Notes under the pieces: model-generated
Database searches by the model: none
Seen by the model: only the letters and a program-made list of their open reading frames with translations
Told to the model about the DNA's origin: nothing
DNA from: an uncultured Pseudacidovorax sp.
Lineage (GTDB): Bacteria > Pseudomonadota > Gammaproteobacteria > Burkholderiales > Burkholderiaceae_C
DNA length: 49,427 nt
Direction of reading: 5' to 3'
Assembly (NCBI RefSeq): GCF_913773995.1
Contig: NZ_CAJYES010000018.1
Span: 1-49,427 of the forward strand
Program-made: the position numbers and the translations under genes
Shown here: piece after piece, positions 23,221 to 33,582 of the stretch
Position numbering within the stretch: the stretch's first letter is position 1
Layout: each line of letters opens with the position of its first letter

Positions 23221-26202
23221 TTACAGCGTCCGGGCGATTTCCTTGATCTCGAAGAGCTCCAGCTGATCACCCTCGCGGATGTCGTTGTAGTTCCTGAGCT
23301 TGATACCGCACTCGAAGCCTTCGCGCACTTCCTTGACGTCGTCCTTCATCCGCTTGAGCGAATCGAGCTCGCCGGTGTAGATCACGACGTTGTCGCGCAG
23401 CAGTCGGAAGTGGGCGTCGCGCTTGACCACGCCGTCCAGCACGTACGAGCCGGCCACCGTGCCGATCTTCGTGGCCACGAACACCGTGCGGATCTCGGCA
23501 TGGCCGATGATCTCTTCGCGCCGCTCGGGCGCCAGCATGCCGGCCATCGCCGTCTTCAGCTCGTCCACGGCGTCGTAGATGATGCTGTAGTACTTGATGT
23601 CCACGCCATTGCCTTCGGCCAGCTTGCGCGCGCCGGAATCGGCACGCACGTTGAAGCCGATGACGATGCCCTTGGAGGCGATCGCCAGGTTGACGTCCGA
23701 CTCGCTGATGCCGCCGACGCCGGCGTACACCACCTGCACCCGCACCTCTTCGTTGCTGAGCTTGAGCAGCGACTGCGACAGCGCTTCCTGCGAGCCCTGC
23801 ACGTCCGCCTTGATGATGATCGGCAGCGTCTTGACCTCGCCGGCCGTCATCTCGGAGAACATGTTCTCCAGCTTGGCGGCCTGCTGACGGGCCAGCTTGG
23901 TGTTGCGGAACTTGCCCGCACGGTAGGTCGCGATCTCGCGGGCGCGGCGCTCGTCGGCCATGACCATGAAATCGTCGCCGGCCTGCGGCACCTCGGTCAG
24001 ACCCTGGATCTCCACCGGGATGGAGGGGCCGGCCGACTTGGTGTTCTTGCCGTCTTCGTCGGTCATGGCGCGGACGCGGCCGAAGGTCGCGCCGGCCAGC
24101 ACCACGTCGCCCACCTTCAGCGTGCCGGACTGCACCAGCACCGTGGCCACGGGGCCGCGGCCCTTGTCCAGCTGGGCTTCGATCACCAGACCCTTGGCGG
24201 CGGCATCCACCGGCGCCTTGAGTTCCAGCACTTCGGCCTGCAGCAGCACCTGCTCCAGCAGCTCGTCGATGCCCTTGCCCGTCTTGGCCGAAACCTCGAC
24301 GAAAGGCGAATCACCGCCGAATTCTTCCGGCACCACCTCTTCGGCCACCAGCTCGCTGCGCACGCGCTCGGAATTGGCATCGGGCTTGTCGATCTTGTTG
24401 ATCGCGACCACGATCGGCACCTTGGCCGCCTTGGCGTGCTTGATGGCTTCCTTGGTCTGGGGCATGACGCCGTCGTCCGCCGCCACCACCAGGATGACGA
24501 TGTCGGTCGCCTGTGCACCGCGGGCACGCATGGCCGTGAAGGCTTCGTGGCCCGGGGTGTCCAGGAAGGAGATCATGCCGCGCGGCGTCTCGACGTGGTA
24601 GGCGCCGATGTGCTGCGTGATGCCGCCGGCCTCGCCCGCCGCCACCTTGGTGGTGCGGATGCGGTCCAGCAGCGAGGTCTTGCCGTGGTCGACGTGGCCC
24701 ATGACGGTGACCACGGGTGCGCGCGGCAGGGCATCGGCCGCTGCGGCTTGCACTTCTTCCTCGGTGAAGGCTTCGGGATCGTCCAGCGCGGCCACGACGG
24801 CCTTGTGACCCATTTCCTCGACGAGGATCATGGCCGTGTCCTGGTCCAGCGACTGGTTGATTGTCGCCATCTGGCCCAGCTTCATCAGCTGCTTGATCAC
24901 CTCGGAGGCCTTGATGGCCATCTTGTGCGCGAGTTCGGAGACGGTGATCGTCTCGGGCACGTGCACTTCAATGATGCGCTGCTCGACCGGCGCCGATTGT
25001 TGCGGCGAGTCATCGCGATCACCGCCGCCACGGCGGCTGCGGGGGCCGCTGCGCCAGTTGTTGCGGCCCACGCCGCCGCTGGCGTCGCCACGGGTCTTGA
25101 TCTCTTTCTTCTTGGCGTTGTCATTGGCCCAGCTGGAAGACAGCTTGGCCGACTTGACTTCCTTGCCGGCGGTGCCCGGTGCAGCGGCCGGCGCGGCGGT
25201 CGTGCCAGCCGGACGCGTCCCGGTGCCCGTCGCAGGCTTGTGCAACGTGCCCTTGACTGCCGGCTTGGCCTCGACAGGCTTCGGCTCTTCCTTCTTGGCG
25301 ACGAGCACGCGCTTGGGCGCGTTCATCATCTGGCGGATGGCCTCGGCCTCGGCCAGCGCCTTGCGGCGGCGCTCGTCCAGGTCGCGGGCACGGGCGGCTT
25401 CGGCGTCAGCGGCAGCCTTGGAGTCGGCAGCGGCCTTGGCGCGGGCCTCCTCGCGGGCCTTCTCGACCGCCGCCCGGTCGGCAGCGACCTTGTCGGCGGC
25501 AGCCTTGGCTGCGGCAGCGGCATCGCTCTCGGCCTGCGCACGGGCGGCCGGCGACGATGCGACGCGTGCCTGGTGTGCGGCCGCATTCAGGGCGGCGGCC
25601 TCGGCGCGGGCACGCTCGGCCTGCGCCTCGCGGTCGCGGCGGGTGCGGTCCACGGCGTCCTCTGCATCGGCCTTCGCACGGGCGGCGGCCTCTTCCGCGT
25701 CCTCGCGGGCCTGGCGCTCACGCTCGGCGGCCTCGGCCGCTTCGCGCTCGGCACGCTGGCGCGCGAGTTCCTCTTCCTGTCGACGCAGGGCCTCGGCGGC
25801 CTCGCGTGCCTCTTCCTCGCGGCGGGCGAGTTCGGCGGCGCGGCGGGCGAGTTCGGCCTCGTCCTCCTGCGGCGTCGAAGGCGCTTCAGCCGGCGCGTCG
25901 TCTCGCTGGATGAAGGTGCGCTTCTTGCGCACCTCCACCTGGATCGTGCGCGCACGTCCCAGGGCATCCGCCTGCTTGATCTCGGTCGTCGACTTCTTGG
26001 TCAACGTGATCTTCTTGCGTTCGGCAGGTGCGGCAGTGCCATGGCTCGCCTTGAGATGGCTGAGCAGGCGCTGCTTGTCGCCCTCGGTGAGGGCATCCGA
26101 AGCGGCAGACTTGGCCACGCCGGCGCTGCGGAGTTGGTCAAGCAAGGTTTCGGGCGTCTTCTTGAGTTCTTGTGCGAACTCTGCAACGGTGGTGCTGGAC
26201 AT
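23221..26202 (-). CDS. infB: Translation initiation factor IF-2
   Basis: GTPase that positions fMet-tRNA on the 30S subunit. The product is 993 residues, longer than E. coli's 890 because of an expanded linker. The N-terminal IF2_N domain ([20 protein letters not shown]) is followed by a very long Ala/Glu/Arg-rich, coiled-coil-like segment (about 85-300), a Pro/Thr/Lys-rich linker, a second IF2_N-like region ([29 protein letters not shown]) and the GTPase domain with GHVDHGK at 502-508, DTPGHEAF and NKIDKPDA. Domains II, III and the fMet-tRNA-binding C-terminal domain end in [13 protein letters not shown]. An internal second start, as in other species, is possible but was not identified. Confidence 0.98.
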   Translation of the reverse strand: MSSTTVAEFAQELKKTPETLLDQLRSAGVAKSAASDALTEGDKQRLLSHLKASHGTAAPAERKKITLTKKSTTEIKQADALGRARTIQVEVRKKRTFIQRDDAPAEAPSTPQEDEAELARRAAELARREEEAREAAEALRRQEEELARQRAEREAAEAAERERQAREDAEEAAARAKADAEDAVDRTRRDREAQAERARAEAAALNAAAHQARVASSPAARAQAESDAAAAAKAAADKVAADRAAVEKAREEARAKAAADSKAAADAEAARARDLDERRRKALAEAEAIRQMMNAPKRVLVAKKEEPKPVEAKPAVKGTLHKPATGTGTRPAGTTAAPAAAPGTAGKEVKSAKLSSSWANDNAKKKEIKTRGDASGGVGRNNWRSGPRSRRGGGDRDDSPQQSAPVEQRIIEVHVPETITVSELAHKMAIKASEVIKQLMKLGQMATINQSLDQDTAMILVEEMGHKAVVAALDDPEAFTEEEVQAAAADALPRAPVVTVMGHVDHGKTSLLDRIRTTKVAAGEAGGITQHIGAYHVETPRGMISFLDTPGHEAFTAMRARGAQATDIVILVVAADDGVMPQTKEAIKHAKAAKVPIVVAINKIDKPDANSERVRSELVAEEVVPEEFGGDSPFVEVSAKTGKGIDELLEQVLLQAEVLELKAPVDAAAKGLVIEAQLDKGRGPVATVLVQSGTLKVGDVVLAGATFGRVRAMTDEDGKNTKSAGPSIPVEIQGLTEVPQAGDDFMVMADERRAREIATYRAGKFRNTKLARQQAAKLENMFSEMTAGEVKTLPIIIKADVQGSQEALSQSLLKLSNEEVRVQVVYAGVGGISESDVNLAIASKGIVIGFNVRADSGARKLAEGNGVDIKYYSIIYDAVDELKTAMAGMLAPERREEIIGHAEIRTVFVATKIGTVAGSYVLDGVVKRDAHFRLLRDNVVIYTGELDSLKRMKDDVKEVREGFECGIKLRNYNDIREGDQLELFEIKEIARTL

Positions 26203-26225
26203 AGGATCTGGTGCCTCCCATCACA

Positions 26226-27713
26226 TCACTCTTGTGCGCCGTCGAACCAATGTTCGCGCGCCTTGAGGATGAGGGACTTTGCTTCGTCGGCACTCTGGCC
26301 GGTGATTTCGGTGAGTTCGTCGACGGCGAGGTCGGCCAGGTCGTCGCGGGTGTGGACGCCGGCTTCCGCCAGCTTGCCGATCAGTTCGGGCGTCAGGCCT
26401 TCCAGGTCGCGCAGGTTCTGCGACACGGCCTCCACCTTCTCCTCGCGGGCGATCTCCATCGTGAGCAGCACGTCCTTGGCGCGGGCACGCAGCTCGTTGA
26501 CGGTGTCTTCGTCGAAGGCCTCGATCTCGAGCATCTCGGCGATGGGCACATAGGCCACTTCTTCCAGGCTGGTGAAACCTTCCTGGATGAGGATGTCGGC
26601 GATTTCTTCATCGACGTCCAGCTTCTCCATGAAGAGCTGGCGCGTGACGGCGGTTTCCTCGGCCTGCTTCTGGGCCGATTCATTCGCGTCCATGATGTTG
26701 ATCTTCCAGCCCGTGAGCTCGGAGGCGAGCCGCACGTTCTGGCCACCGCGGCCGATGGCGATGGCGAGGTTCTCCTCGTCCACCACCACGTCCATGGCGT
26801 GCTTCTCTTCGTCGACCACGATCGACTGCACGTTGGCCGGGGCCAGCGCGCCGATGACGAACTGGGCCGGATCGTCCGACCACAGCACGATGTCCACGCG
26901 CTCGCCGGCGAGCTCGTTGGTCACCGCATTGACGCGGGTGCCGCGCACGCCGACACAGGTGCCGATGGGGTCGACCCGCTTGTCGTGGCTCAGCACGGCG
27001 ATCTTGGCGCGACTGCCGGGGTCCCGGGCGCAGCTCTTGATCTCGAGAAGGCCCTGCTCGATCTCGGGCACCTCGTTGCGGAAGAGCTCCATCATGAACT
27101 CCGGCGCCGAGCGCGACAGGATGATCGGCGCGCCGCGCAGCGTCAGGTCGACCTCCATGATCATCGCCCGCACGCGGTCGCCGTTGCGCAGGTTTTCCTT
27201 GGGGATCATCTCGCCGCGGCGCAGGCGACCTTCGACGCGGCCCGACTCGACAATGATGTCGCCCTTGTCCATGCGCTTGACGGTGCCGGTGAAGATCTTC
27301 TCGCCGCGCGACATGAAGTCGTTGAGCAGCATCTCGCGCTCGGCGTCACGGATCTTCTGCAGGATCACCTGCTTGGCGGCCATGGCGCCGATGCGGCCGA
27401 TGGGCAGCGACTCGACCGGCTCCTCGATGTATTCGTCGACCTGGATGTCGGCCACTTCTTCCTTGGCTTCGAACAGCAGGATTTCCTGGTCGGGCAGCTG
27501 CAGGCCGGCCTCGTCGGGCACGACGTGCCAGCGGCGGAAGGTTTCATAGGCGCCGGTGTCGCGGTCGATGGCCACACGGATGTCCACATCGCCCGGATAC
27601 AGCTTCTTGGTCGCCTGTGCCAGGGCGGATTCCACGGCGGCGAAGACGACGTCGCGCTCGACGTTCTTCTCGCGCGAGATCGCATCCACCAGCATCAACA
27701 TTTCGCGATTCAT
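26226..27713 (-). CDS. nusA: Transcription termination/antitermination factor NusA
   Basis: RNA-polymerase-bound factor that modulates pausing, intrinsic termination and antitermination. It has 495 residues, the E. coli length. In order: N-terminal polymerase-binding domain ([31 protein letters not shown] start), S1 domain ([19 protein letters not shown]), two KH domains (with [14 protein letters not shown] and [19 protein letters not shown]), and two C-terminal acidic repeats ([28 protein letters not shown]). It lies between rimP and infB. Because NusA strengthens hairpin terminators, the intrinsic terminator in the rimP leader could give feedback control. Confidence 0.98.
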   Translation of the reverse strand: MNREMLMLVDAISREKNVERDVVFAAVESALAQATKKLYPGDVDIRVAIDRDTGAYETFRRWHVVPDEAGLQLPDQEILLFEAKEEVADIQVDEYIEEPVESLPIGRIGAMAAKQVILQKIRDAEREMLLNDFMSRGEKIFTGTVKRMDKGDIIVESGRVEGRLRRGEMIPKENLRNGDRVRAMIMEVDLTLRGAPIILSRSAPEFMMELFRNEVPEIEQGLLEIKSCARDPGSRAKIAVLSHDKRVDPIGTCVGVRGTRVNAVTNELAGERVDIVLWSDDPAQFVIGALAPANVQSIVVDEEKHAMDVVVDEENLAIAIGRGGQNVRLASELTGWKINIMDANESAQKQAEETAVTRQLFMEKLDVDEEIADILIQEGFTSLEEVAYVPIAEMLEIEAFDEDTVNELRARAKDVLLTMEIAREEKVEAVSQNLRDLEGLTPELIGKLAEAGVHTRDDLADLAVDELTEITGQSADEAKSLILKAREHWFDGAQE

Positions 27714-27738
27714 TCGATGACCCTACTGTTCGTTCTTG

Positions 27739-28353
27739 TCACTGCGGCGTCGCCGCGCCGCTCTTGGGCTTGCGCCCCTTGAAATCCACGAGGGGAGCGA
27801 GTCGCGCCTCGCGCAACTCGTCCAAGGTAAAGCCGAGCGCCTGCAGCGTGGCGGGCGCGCGCTTCTTGCTGATCTTCTGGCCGGGCTTGGCAGGCGCGGG
27901 CTCGTCGCTCCAGACGATCTGCCAGCCATGGGTGCCGTCGGCCGCCTCGACGCGCTCGAGCGTGCCGCGGAACTTCTTGCGGTTGGCGCTGACCTGGCCG
28001 GCCGCGGCTTGGCCCATGGGCGCCTTGAGCACGATGTCGATGACCTCGCCCGCGAAACGCTCGAAATCTCGTTCATGGCGCAGGGGCCGGTCGATGCCGG
28101 GCGAGGAGACTTCCAGCCGCTGGTAGTCGACGCCTTCGACCTCGAGGGTGTATTGCAGCTGGCGGGTCACCTTTTCGCAGTCTTCGACGGTCACGAAGGC
28201 TTCCTCAACGCCTTCGGCGATGGGGCCGGCCCAGGGCAGATCGATCGTGACACGCAGCAGCCCACCGGCCGAGCGCTCGATCTCGACCAGGTCGTAACCC
28301 AGCCCAGTCACTGTCTGGGCTACCGTTTTTTCTACCGTCTGCTGCAATGCCAC
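27739..28353 (-). CDS. rimP: Ribosome maturation factor RimP
   Basis: Needed for 30S subunit maturation. Product of 204 residues from a GTG at 28353; E. coli RimP is about 150, and the extra length is a basic C-terminal extension typical of Comamonadaceae. Conserved parts are TVTGLGYDLVEIERSAGGLLRVTIDL, FVTVEDCEKVTRQLQYTLEVE and YQRLEVSSPGIDRPLRHERDFERFAGEVI. The GTG was chosen because it directly precedes the conserved LQQTVEKTVAQTV start; the frame stays open upstream through the leader but that stretch holds a promoter and a terminator. First gene of the rimP-nusA-infB-rbfA-truB-typA run. Confidence 0.93.
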   Translation of the reverse strand: MALQQTVEKTVAQTVTGLGYDLVEIERSAGGLLRVTIDLPWAGPIAEGVEEAFVTVEDCEKVTRQLQYTLEVEGVDYQRLEVSSPGIDRPLRHERDFERFAGEVIDIVLKAPMGQAAAGQVSANRKKFRGTLERVEAADGTHGWQIVWSDEPAPAKPGQKISKKRAPATLQALGFTLDELREARLAPLVDFKGRKPKSGAATPQ

Positions 28354-28543
28354 CGTTCGCGTGCGTCCTTCTGACTGAGTGCCCTGGCCGATCTTTGCTG
28401 CCGCACCAGAACCGAAGGCCTGCCGGACGGCAGTGCATCCGGCGGGCCTGAAAATCAAGTACCCGAGGCGGCGAAGAAGGGGGGACAACCAAAAAAAAAG
28501 GGCGGTGAGTACCCGCCCGTTTGGTCGTGAGCCTTCGATTATA
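28354..28543 (-). promoter_or_regulatory. rimP operon promoter and leader with attenuator
   Basis: A consensus TATAAT (28538-28543, minus strand) gives a start near 28531 and a leader of roughly 175 bases before the rimP GTG at 28353. The first 40 transcribed bases contain an intrinsic terminator (28491-28518). Further down, a second hairpin is formed by GCCGGA and TCCGGC around 28421-28443. An 8-base motif, AGTACCCG on the plus strand, occurs both in the terminator (28508-28515) and 50 bases downstream (28458-28465). No tRNA gene was found here. A rimP-leader attenuator is known from other proteobacteria by name; this one looks analogous. Confidence 0.6.
28491..28518 (-). terminator. Intrinsic terminator within the rimP leader
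   Basis: On the minus strand GGGCGG pairs with CCGCCC (loop of seven) and is followed by nine T. It lies downstream of the TATAAT at 28538-28543 and upstream of rimP, so it would stop leader transcripts unless overridden. It could also end read-through from the MFS gene upstream. Confidence 0.85.
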
Positions 28544-28670
28544 GGGAATTTGTGTCGCAATTGCACATGCAGCGGGACGGACATGCCGATATGCGCAGAG
28601 AAAACACGAATTTCCGCCCACAGGGCCGCGCCTTCTCTGAGCATTCGCCTTCCCGCACGGCGCAGCGAAC

Positions 28671-29879
28671 TCAGCGGCCCCGCCGATTGGACGCCGACCG
28701 GCGCCAGACGACCACGAACAGCACCGCCCCCACCAGCAGCGCGGCCGCAGCCACCCAGAGCGCCGGTGCGAAGCTGCCCCACCGGTGGGCCACCGGCGCA
28801 GCGAAGAGGGGCCCCACGATCTGTCCCAGCCCGTAGGACGCCGTTGCGTAGCCGATCAGTCCTGCCGCGGCGTTGCCACGCAGCCGCCGCGCCTCCCGCA
28901 CCGCGAACAAGGTGACGGCGGTGAAGGGCAGCCCCAGAAGCACACTGCCGATCGCGAAACCCGTGATCGTGGGCCACGCCACCGACAGCAGCACACCCAG
29001 CGCCTGCATGACGTAGCCGCCGGCAAGCAGCAACCGGTTGTCCCAGTGCTGGGGCGCCCGGCCGCCGATCAGCACGCCCGGCACCACGGCCAGACCGAAC
29101 AGCGGCCAGAACAGGTCGGGCCAGGTGGAGCCCGGCAGCGCCTGCCTCGCGATGACCGGCAGAAAGGTGGCCGTGATGATGTAGCCGAAGCCGGCCACCC
29201 CATAGAGGCCGACCAGCCAGGCTGCCTCAGCGCCGCCGCCTTCGGCAGCGGGCGCCGGCCGGGTCGACGCGGCTGCGGCAGCCGGCGCCGCCTCCCGCCC
29301 ATCGTCGAAGACGCGCCAGACCAGCGCAATCAAGGCGAGGGCCAGGACGCCATACACGCACCAGGCCACCGATGCGCCCCACCGCCCCGCCGGCCCACCG
29401 AGGAAGCCCGTCACGGCAATGCCCAGGCCCGGCCCGGCGTAGATGACACCACCCAGTCCGGGCGCATGCGCCTCGGCCAGCCGGCGCGCGCCCCATCCGC
29501 TGGCAAAGACGAAGACCCAGGCACTCGCGAGCCCGGCCGCCGTGCGCAAGGTGGCCCAGGCGGCAAAGCCGTTCAGCAGCCCCATGCCGACCAGCAGCGC
29601 GGCCGTGGCCACCAGACCTGCGCGCACGAGGGTGCGGGCAGGTGCACGCAGCCAGGCACTGGACAGCGCTCCCAGGAAATAGCCGAGATAGTTGAGCGAG
29701 GCCAGCACGCCACCCGCCTGCAGATCAATCTGTCCCTCGCCGAGCATGACCGGCAGCATTGGCGTGAAGGCGAAGCGGCCCAGACCCATGGCCACCGCCA
29801 GCGCCACCATGCATGCGAGGGCGGCACGCCAGGCCTGGGCGCCTTCGGATCGGGCGCCGCCCTGACCGACGCCGTTCAC
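28671..29879 (-). CDS. YbfB/YjiJ-family MFS transporter
   Basis: Inner-membrane major-facilitator protein, 402 residues, about 12 hydrophobic segments. The start region ALACMVALAVAMGLGRFAFTPMLPVM is the characteristic YbfB/YjiJ signature, with LASLNYLGYFLGAL and ASGWGARRLAEAH following. It begins with GTG at 29879, overlapping the stop of the yejF-like gene (GTGA), so it is probably translated with the peptide importer. Its substrate is unknown. It could export a product of the imported peptide, but that is only a suggestion from context. Confidence 0.9.
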   Translation of the reverse strand: MNGVGQGGARSEGAQAWRAALACMVALAVAMGLGRFAFTPMLPVMLGEGQIDLQAGGVLASLNYLGYFLGALSSAWLRAPARTLVRAGLVATAALLVGMGLLNGFAAWATLRTAAGLASAWVFVFASGWGARRLAEAHAPGLGGVIYAGPGLGIAVTGFLGGPAGRWGASVAWCVYGVLALALIALVWRVFDDGREAAPAAAAASTRPAPAAEGGGAEAAWLVGLYGVAGFGYIITATFLPVIARQALPGSTWPDLFWPLFGLAVVPGVLIGGRAPQHWDNRLLLAGGYVMQALGVLLSVAWPTITGFAIGSVLLGLPFTAVTLFAVREARRLRGNAAAGLIGYATASYGLGQIVGPLFAAPVAHRWGSFAPALWVAAAALLVGAVLFVVVWRRSASNRRGR

Positions 29880-31492
29880 GCGGGCTCACCCGCCAGCGCC
29901 GCGGCGACGAGCTGACGGGTGTAGGCATGCGAAGGCGCACCCAGTACCGCATCGACCGGCCCCTGCTCGACGATGTGCCCGTCCTTCATGACGACCACCC
30001 GATGCGCCATCGCCCGGACGACCTCCACATCGTGCGTGATGAGCAGGTAGGCCAGACCCTGCTCACGCTGCAGCCGCTGCAGCAGGGCCAGCACCTGCTT
30101 CTGGATGGTGACGTCGAGCGCGCTGGTGGGCTCGTCGAGCACCAGCAGACGCGGTTGCACGACCAGCGCGCGCGCAATGGCGATGCGCTGGCGCTGTCCG
30201 CCCGAGAACTCGTGCGGATAGCGGGACAGCAACTGTGGAAACTGCGCTTCGTCGAGCCCGACTTCCACCAGCGCCTGCACGACCCGCGCATGCCGTTGCG
30301 GCGCCTGCAGTTCGGGGGCGTGGACCGACAGGCCCTCGCCCACGATCTGCGCCACCGTCATGCGCGGCGACAGCGAAGAAAAGGGATCCTGGAACACGGC
30401 CTGCACCTGCCGCCGAAGCGCCCGGTCGGCCCTGGCGCCGCGGCGCCACGCCTGCCCGGCCACGCGCATCTCGCCCGCAAAGGGCAGCAAGCCCAGTGCA
30501 GCCAACGCCAAGGTCGACTTGCCGGATCCGGACTCGCCGACGACGCCGAGTGTCTCGCCGGGTCGGATCAGAAGGTCGGCGTCCTGCACCGCCACGAACC
30601 GGTCGCGGCCGAACCAGCCGCGAACGCCCGGACGCGGCACCGGATAGCTGACCGCGACCTCGCGGGCCGACAGCACCGGCGCTTCATCACCCTGCGCCGG
30701 CACCTCGGCCACGCGCCGCTCGGGGCGGCTGTCGATCAGCTTGCAGGTATAGGGATGCCGGGGCGCGTCGAAGACCTGCCGCACGCTGCCCTGCTCCACC
30801 ATGCGCCCATGTTCCATCACGGCCACACGGTCGGCAAAGCGCCGCACGAGGTTGAGGTCGTGCGTGATCATCAGCACCGCCATGCCATGGCGCTGCTGAA
30901 GGGTGTCGAGCAGGTCGAGGATCTGCACGCGCAAGGTGACGTCCAGTGCCGTGGTGGGCTCGTCGGCGAGCAGCAGCCGCGGCTTGCAGGCCAGCGCCAT
31001 GGCGATCATGGCGCGCTGGCGCTGCCCGCCCGATAGCTGATGCGGAAAGGCGCGCGCGCGGCGCGCTGGCTCCGGCACGCCGGTGTCGGCCAGCAGCTGC
31101 ACGGCCGCCTCATGGGCGGTGCGGGCGCCGAGGCCCTCGTGCAGCCGCAGCACCTCGGCGATCTGGTCGCCCACGGGGTAGAGCGGGTTCAAGGCCGTCA
31201 TCGGCTCCTGGAAGATCATGGCGATCTCGCGGCCACGGATGCCGCGCAACGCGCGTTCGGGCAGCGCCAGCAGATCGCGCGGCGTATCTCCCGCCAGCCG
31301 GGCCTCGCCGCTGACCTGCGCATCGGGCAGCAGCCGCAGCAGACTGAGCGCCGTGACGGTCTTGCCCGAACCGGACTCGCCCACCAGCGCCAGCTTCTCG
31401 CCCGGCGCCAGATCGAAGTCGACGCCATGCACCACCGGCTTCCCGTCGAAGGCGATGCGCAGGTTCTTCACACGCAGAAGAGCTTCGGTCAT
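29876..31492 (-). CDS. yejF: Peptide ABC importer, fused double ATPase (YejF-like)
   Basis: ATPase of an Opp/Yej-type importer, with two ABC domains in one chain of 538 residues (E. coli YejF 529). Walker A motifs are GESGSGKT (38-45) and GESGSGKS (319-326), and signature motifs are LSGGQRQR (153-160) and FSGGQRQR in the second half. Each half has Walker B and the His switch ([20 protein letters not shown]). Downstream of yejE (3 bases between) and overlapping the MFS gene. YejABEF is known in E. coli to import microcin C-like peptides. Confidence 0.93.
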   Translation of the reverse strand: MTEALLRVKNLRIAFDGKPVVHGVDFDLAPGEKLALVGESGSGKTVTALSLLRLLPDAQVSGEARLAGDTPRDLLALPERALRGIRGREIAMIFQEPMTALNPLYPVGDQIAEVLRLHEGLGARTAHEAAVQLLADTGVPEPARRARAFPHQLSGGQRQRAMIAMALACKPRLLLADEPTTALDVTLRVQILDLLDTLQQRHGMAVLMITHDLNLVRRFADRVAVMEHGRMVEQGSVRQVFDAPRHPYTCKLIDSRPERRVAEVPAQGDEAPVLSAREVAVSYPVPRPGVRGWFGRDRFVAVQDADLLIRPGETLGVVGESGSGKSTLALAALGLLPFAGEMRVAGQAWRRGARADRALRRQVQAVFQDPFSSLSPRMTVAQIVGEGLSVHAPELQAPQRHARVVQALVEVGLDEAQFPQLLSRYPHEFSGGQRQRIAIARALVVQPRLLVLDEPTSALDVTIQKQVLALLQRLQREQGLAYLLITHDVEVVRAMAHRVVVMKDGHIVEQGPVDAVLGAPSHAYTRQLVAAALAGEPA

Positions 31493-31495
31493 GAA

Positions 31496-32539
31496 TCAGG
31501 CCTTCCGCGGATCCATGGCGTCGCGCAACGCGTCGCCCATGAAGGTGAGCAACATCAGCGTCACCACCAGCACGCCGAAGGTGGACAGCGAGATCCACCA
31601 GGCATCGATGTTGGCCTTGCCCTGGTTGAGCAGTTCGCCCAGCGAGGGCGTGCCCGGCGGCACCCCGAGGCCGAGGAAGTCCAGCGAGGTCAGCGCCAGG
31701 ATGGCCGCGCTCATGCGAAAGGGCAGAAAGGTCACCACCGGCACCAGGCTATTGGGCAGGATGTGCCGCCACATGATGGCCAAGTTGCCCACGCCCAGGG
31801 CGCGCGCTGCGCGCACATAGTCCATCTGCCGGTTGCGCAGGAACTCGGCCCGCACGTAGTCCGACATCCCCATCCAGCCGAAGAGCGACAACAGCACCAG
31901 CAGCAGCGCCACGCTGGGCGCGAAGATCGCGCTGAAGATGATGAGCAGGTAGAGCTCGGGCATGGAGCCCCAGATCTCGATGAAGCGCTGGAAGGCCAGG
32001 TCGGTCTTGCCGCCGAAGAAGCCCTGGATGGCACCGGTGATCACGCCCAGCACCACGCCGATGGCGGTCAGCGCCAGCGCGAACAGCACGCTCACCCTGA
32101 AGCCGTAGATGAGCTGCGCCAAGAGGTCTCGGCCGCGGTCGTCGGTGCCCAGCAGGTTCTCGGACGACGGTGCGGCCGGGTTCGGCCGGCTGGCGAAGTA
32201 GTTCAGGGTGCGGGGCCCGTACGGGTTCGGCGCGTACAACGCCCAGTTGCCACCCTGGGTAATGCGCTCACGGATGAATGGGTCGAGGTAATCGGCCGGC
32301 GTCTCGAAGTCGCCGCCGAAGGTCTTCTCGGAGTAGTCCGTCAGCACCGGGAAGTAGAAGCGCCCCTCGTAGCGCACCACGAGCGGCCGGTCGGACGACA
32401 GCACTTCTGCAAAGAGGCTGAGCACCACCAGCACGGTGAAGAGCACGAGGCTCACGAAGCCCAGCCGGTTGCGACGGAATCGCCGCCAGGCACGGCGCCC
32501 TGGGGACAGAGGAACGGAAGGCGCGGAGGTGTCGCTCAT
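31496..32539 (-). CDS. yejE: Peptide ABC importer permease (YejE-like)
   Basis: Inner-membrane permease of the Yej importer: 347 residues, E. coli YejE 341. The N-terminal amphipathic region RRAWRRFRRNRLGFVSLVLF is typical of OppC-type permeases, followed by an extended periplasmic loop with LLGTDDRGRDLLAQLIYGFRVSV and the EAA-loop region YVRAARALGVGNLAIMWRHILPN. About six membrane helices. The ATG at 32539 was chosen because upstream codons overlap the yejB end and lack similarity. Partners are YejB (2-base gap) and YejF. Confidence 0.93.
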   Translation of the reverse strand: MSDTSAPSVPLSPGRRAWRRFRRNRLGFVSLVLFTVLVVLSLFAEVLSSDRPLVVRYEGRFYFPVLTDYSEKTFGGDFETPADYLDPFIRERITQGGNWALYAPNPYGPRTLNYFASRPNPAAPSSENLLGTDDRGRDLLAQLIYGFRVSVLFALALTAIGVVLGVITGAIQGFFGGKTDLAFQRFIEIWGSMPELYLLIIFSAIFAPSVALLLVLLSLFGWMGMSDYVRAEFLRNRQMDYVRAARALGVGNLAIMWRHILPNSLVPVVTFLPFRMSAAILALTSLDFLGLGVPPGTPSLGELLNQGKANIDAWWISLSTFGVLVVTLMLLTFMGDALRDAMDPRKA

Positions 32540-32541
32540 GC

Positions 32542-33576
32542 TCAGTCGAACTTCACGCGCGGATCCACCCACACGTAGCAGAGGTCGCTGATCAGCTTGG
32601 TCACCAGGCCGATCAGCGTGAATAGATAGAGCGTGCCCAATACCACGGGATAGTCGCGTCGGATCACGCTCTCGTAACTGAGCAGGCCCAGACCGTCGAG
32701 CGAGAACAGCGTCTCGATCAACAGCGAGCCAGTGAAGAAAGCGCCGATGAAGGCGGCCGGAAAGCCGGTAATGATGGGGATCAGCGCATTGCGCATCACG
32801 TGCTTCCAGAGGATCTGCTTCTCTCGCAGGCCCTTGGCCCGAGCAGTCAACACGTACTGTTTGCGGATCTCTTCAAGGAAGGCGTTTTTGGTCAGCATGG
32901 CCGTGACGGCAAAGCTGCCCAGCACCATGGCCGTGATGGGCAGTGCGATGTGCCAAAGGTAGTCGACGATGCGCGCACCCCATGACATCTGCTCCCAGTT
33001 GGCCGAGGTCAGCCCCCGCAGCGGGAACCATTGCAGCTGACCACCGAACACCACCAGCAGCGCCACGCCCAGCACGAAGCCCGGGATGGCATAGCCCACC
33101 AGCACGAGCAGCGTGGTGACGAAGTCGAAGCGCGTGCCCGCCCGCACCGCCTTGGCGACGCCCAGCGGCACGGCGATGAGGTAGCTGATGAAGAAGGTCC
33201 ACAGGCCCAGGCTGACGGACACCGGCAGCTTCTCCTTGACCAGGTCCCATACGGCCTTGCGCTGGTAGAAGCTCTGGCCGAGGTCGAAGCGCACGAAGGC
33301 CTTGAGCATCTGCCAGAAACGCTCGGGCGCCGGCTTGTCGAAGCCGTACAGGGCCTTGATCTCGGCCACCTGCTGCGCGCTGAGTCCTTGCCGGCCACGG
33401 TAGGCAGACCCACCTGCCGAAGGCCCCTCGCCCCCGGCCGAGCGGCCCTGCAGTTGCGACACCATCTGCTCCACCGGACCGCCCGGCACGAACTGGATCA
33501 CCGCGAAGCTCACCAGCAGCACGCCCAGCAGGGTCGGCACCATCAGCAGCAGACGTTTGAGGATGTAGAGGGCCAT
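32542..33576 (-). CDS. yejB: Peptide ABC importer permease (YejB-like)
   Basis: OppB-type permease of 344 residues. It begins MALYILKRLLLMVPTLLGVLLVSFAVIQFVPGGPVEQM, the standard OppB start, has a Gly/Ser-rich loop (about 42-64), then about five more membrane segments and the EAA-type loop VLTARAKGLREKQILWKHVMRNALIPI that contacts the ATPase. It follows yejA by 6 bases and precedes yejE by 2 bases, consistent with a single yejABEF transcript. Confidence 0.93.
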   Translation of the reverse strand: MALYILKRLLLMVPTLLGVLLVSFAVIQFVPGGPVEQMVSQLQGRSAGGEGPSAGGSAYRGRQGLSAQQVAEIKALYGFDKPAPERFWQMLKAFVRFDLGQSFYQRKAVWDLVKEKLPVSVSLGLWTFFISYLIAVPLGVAKAVRAGTRFDFVTTLLVLVGYAIPGFVLGVALLVVFGGQLQWFPLRGLTSANWEQMSWGARIVDYLWHIALPITAMVLGSFAVTAMLTKNAFLEEIRKQYVLTARAKGLREKQILWKHVMRNALIPIITGFPAAFIGAFFTGSLLIETLFSLDGLGLLSYESVIRRDYPVVLGTLYLFTLIGLVTKLISDLCYVWVDPRVKFD

Positions 33577-33582
33577 GCCGCG

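Noticed and set aside
23410-26553. Open frame of more than 1000 codons on the plus strand opposite infB
   Set aside because: Antisense shadow of IF2; composition is a His/Leu/Gly-rich mirror of the infB codons, with no recognisable motif.
28354-28543. tRNA gene upstream of rimP, as in E. coli
   Set aside because: No cloverleaf or conserved T-loop bases were found in the leader.
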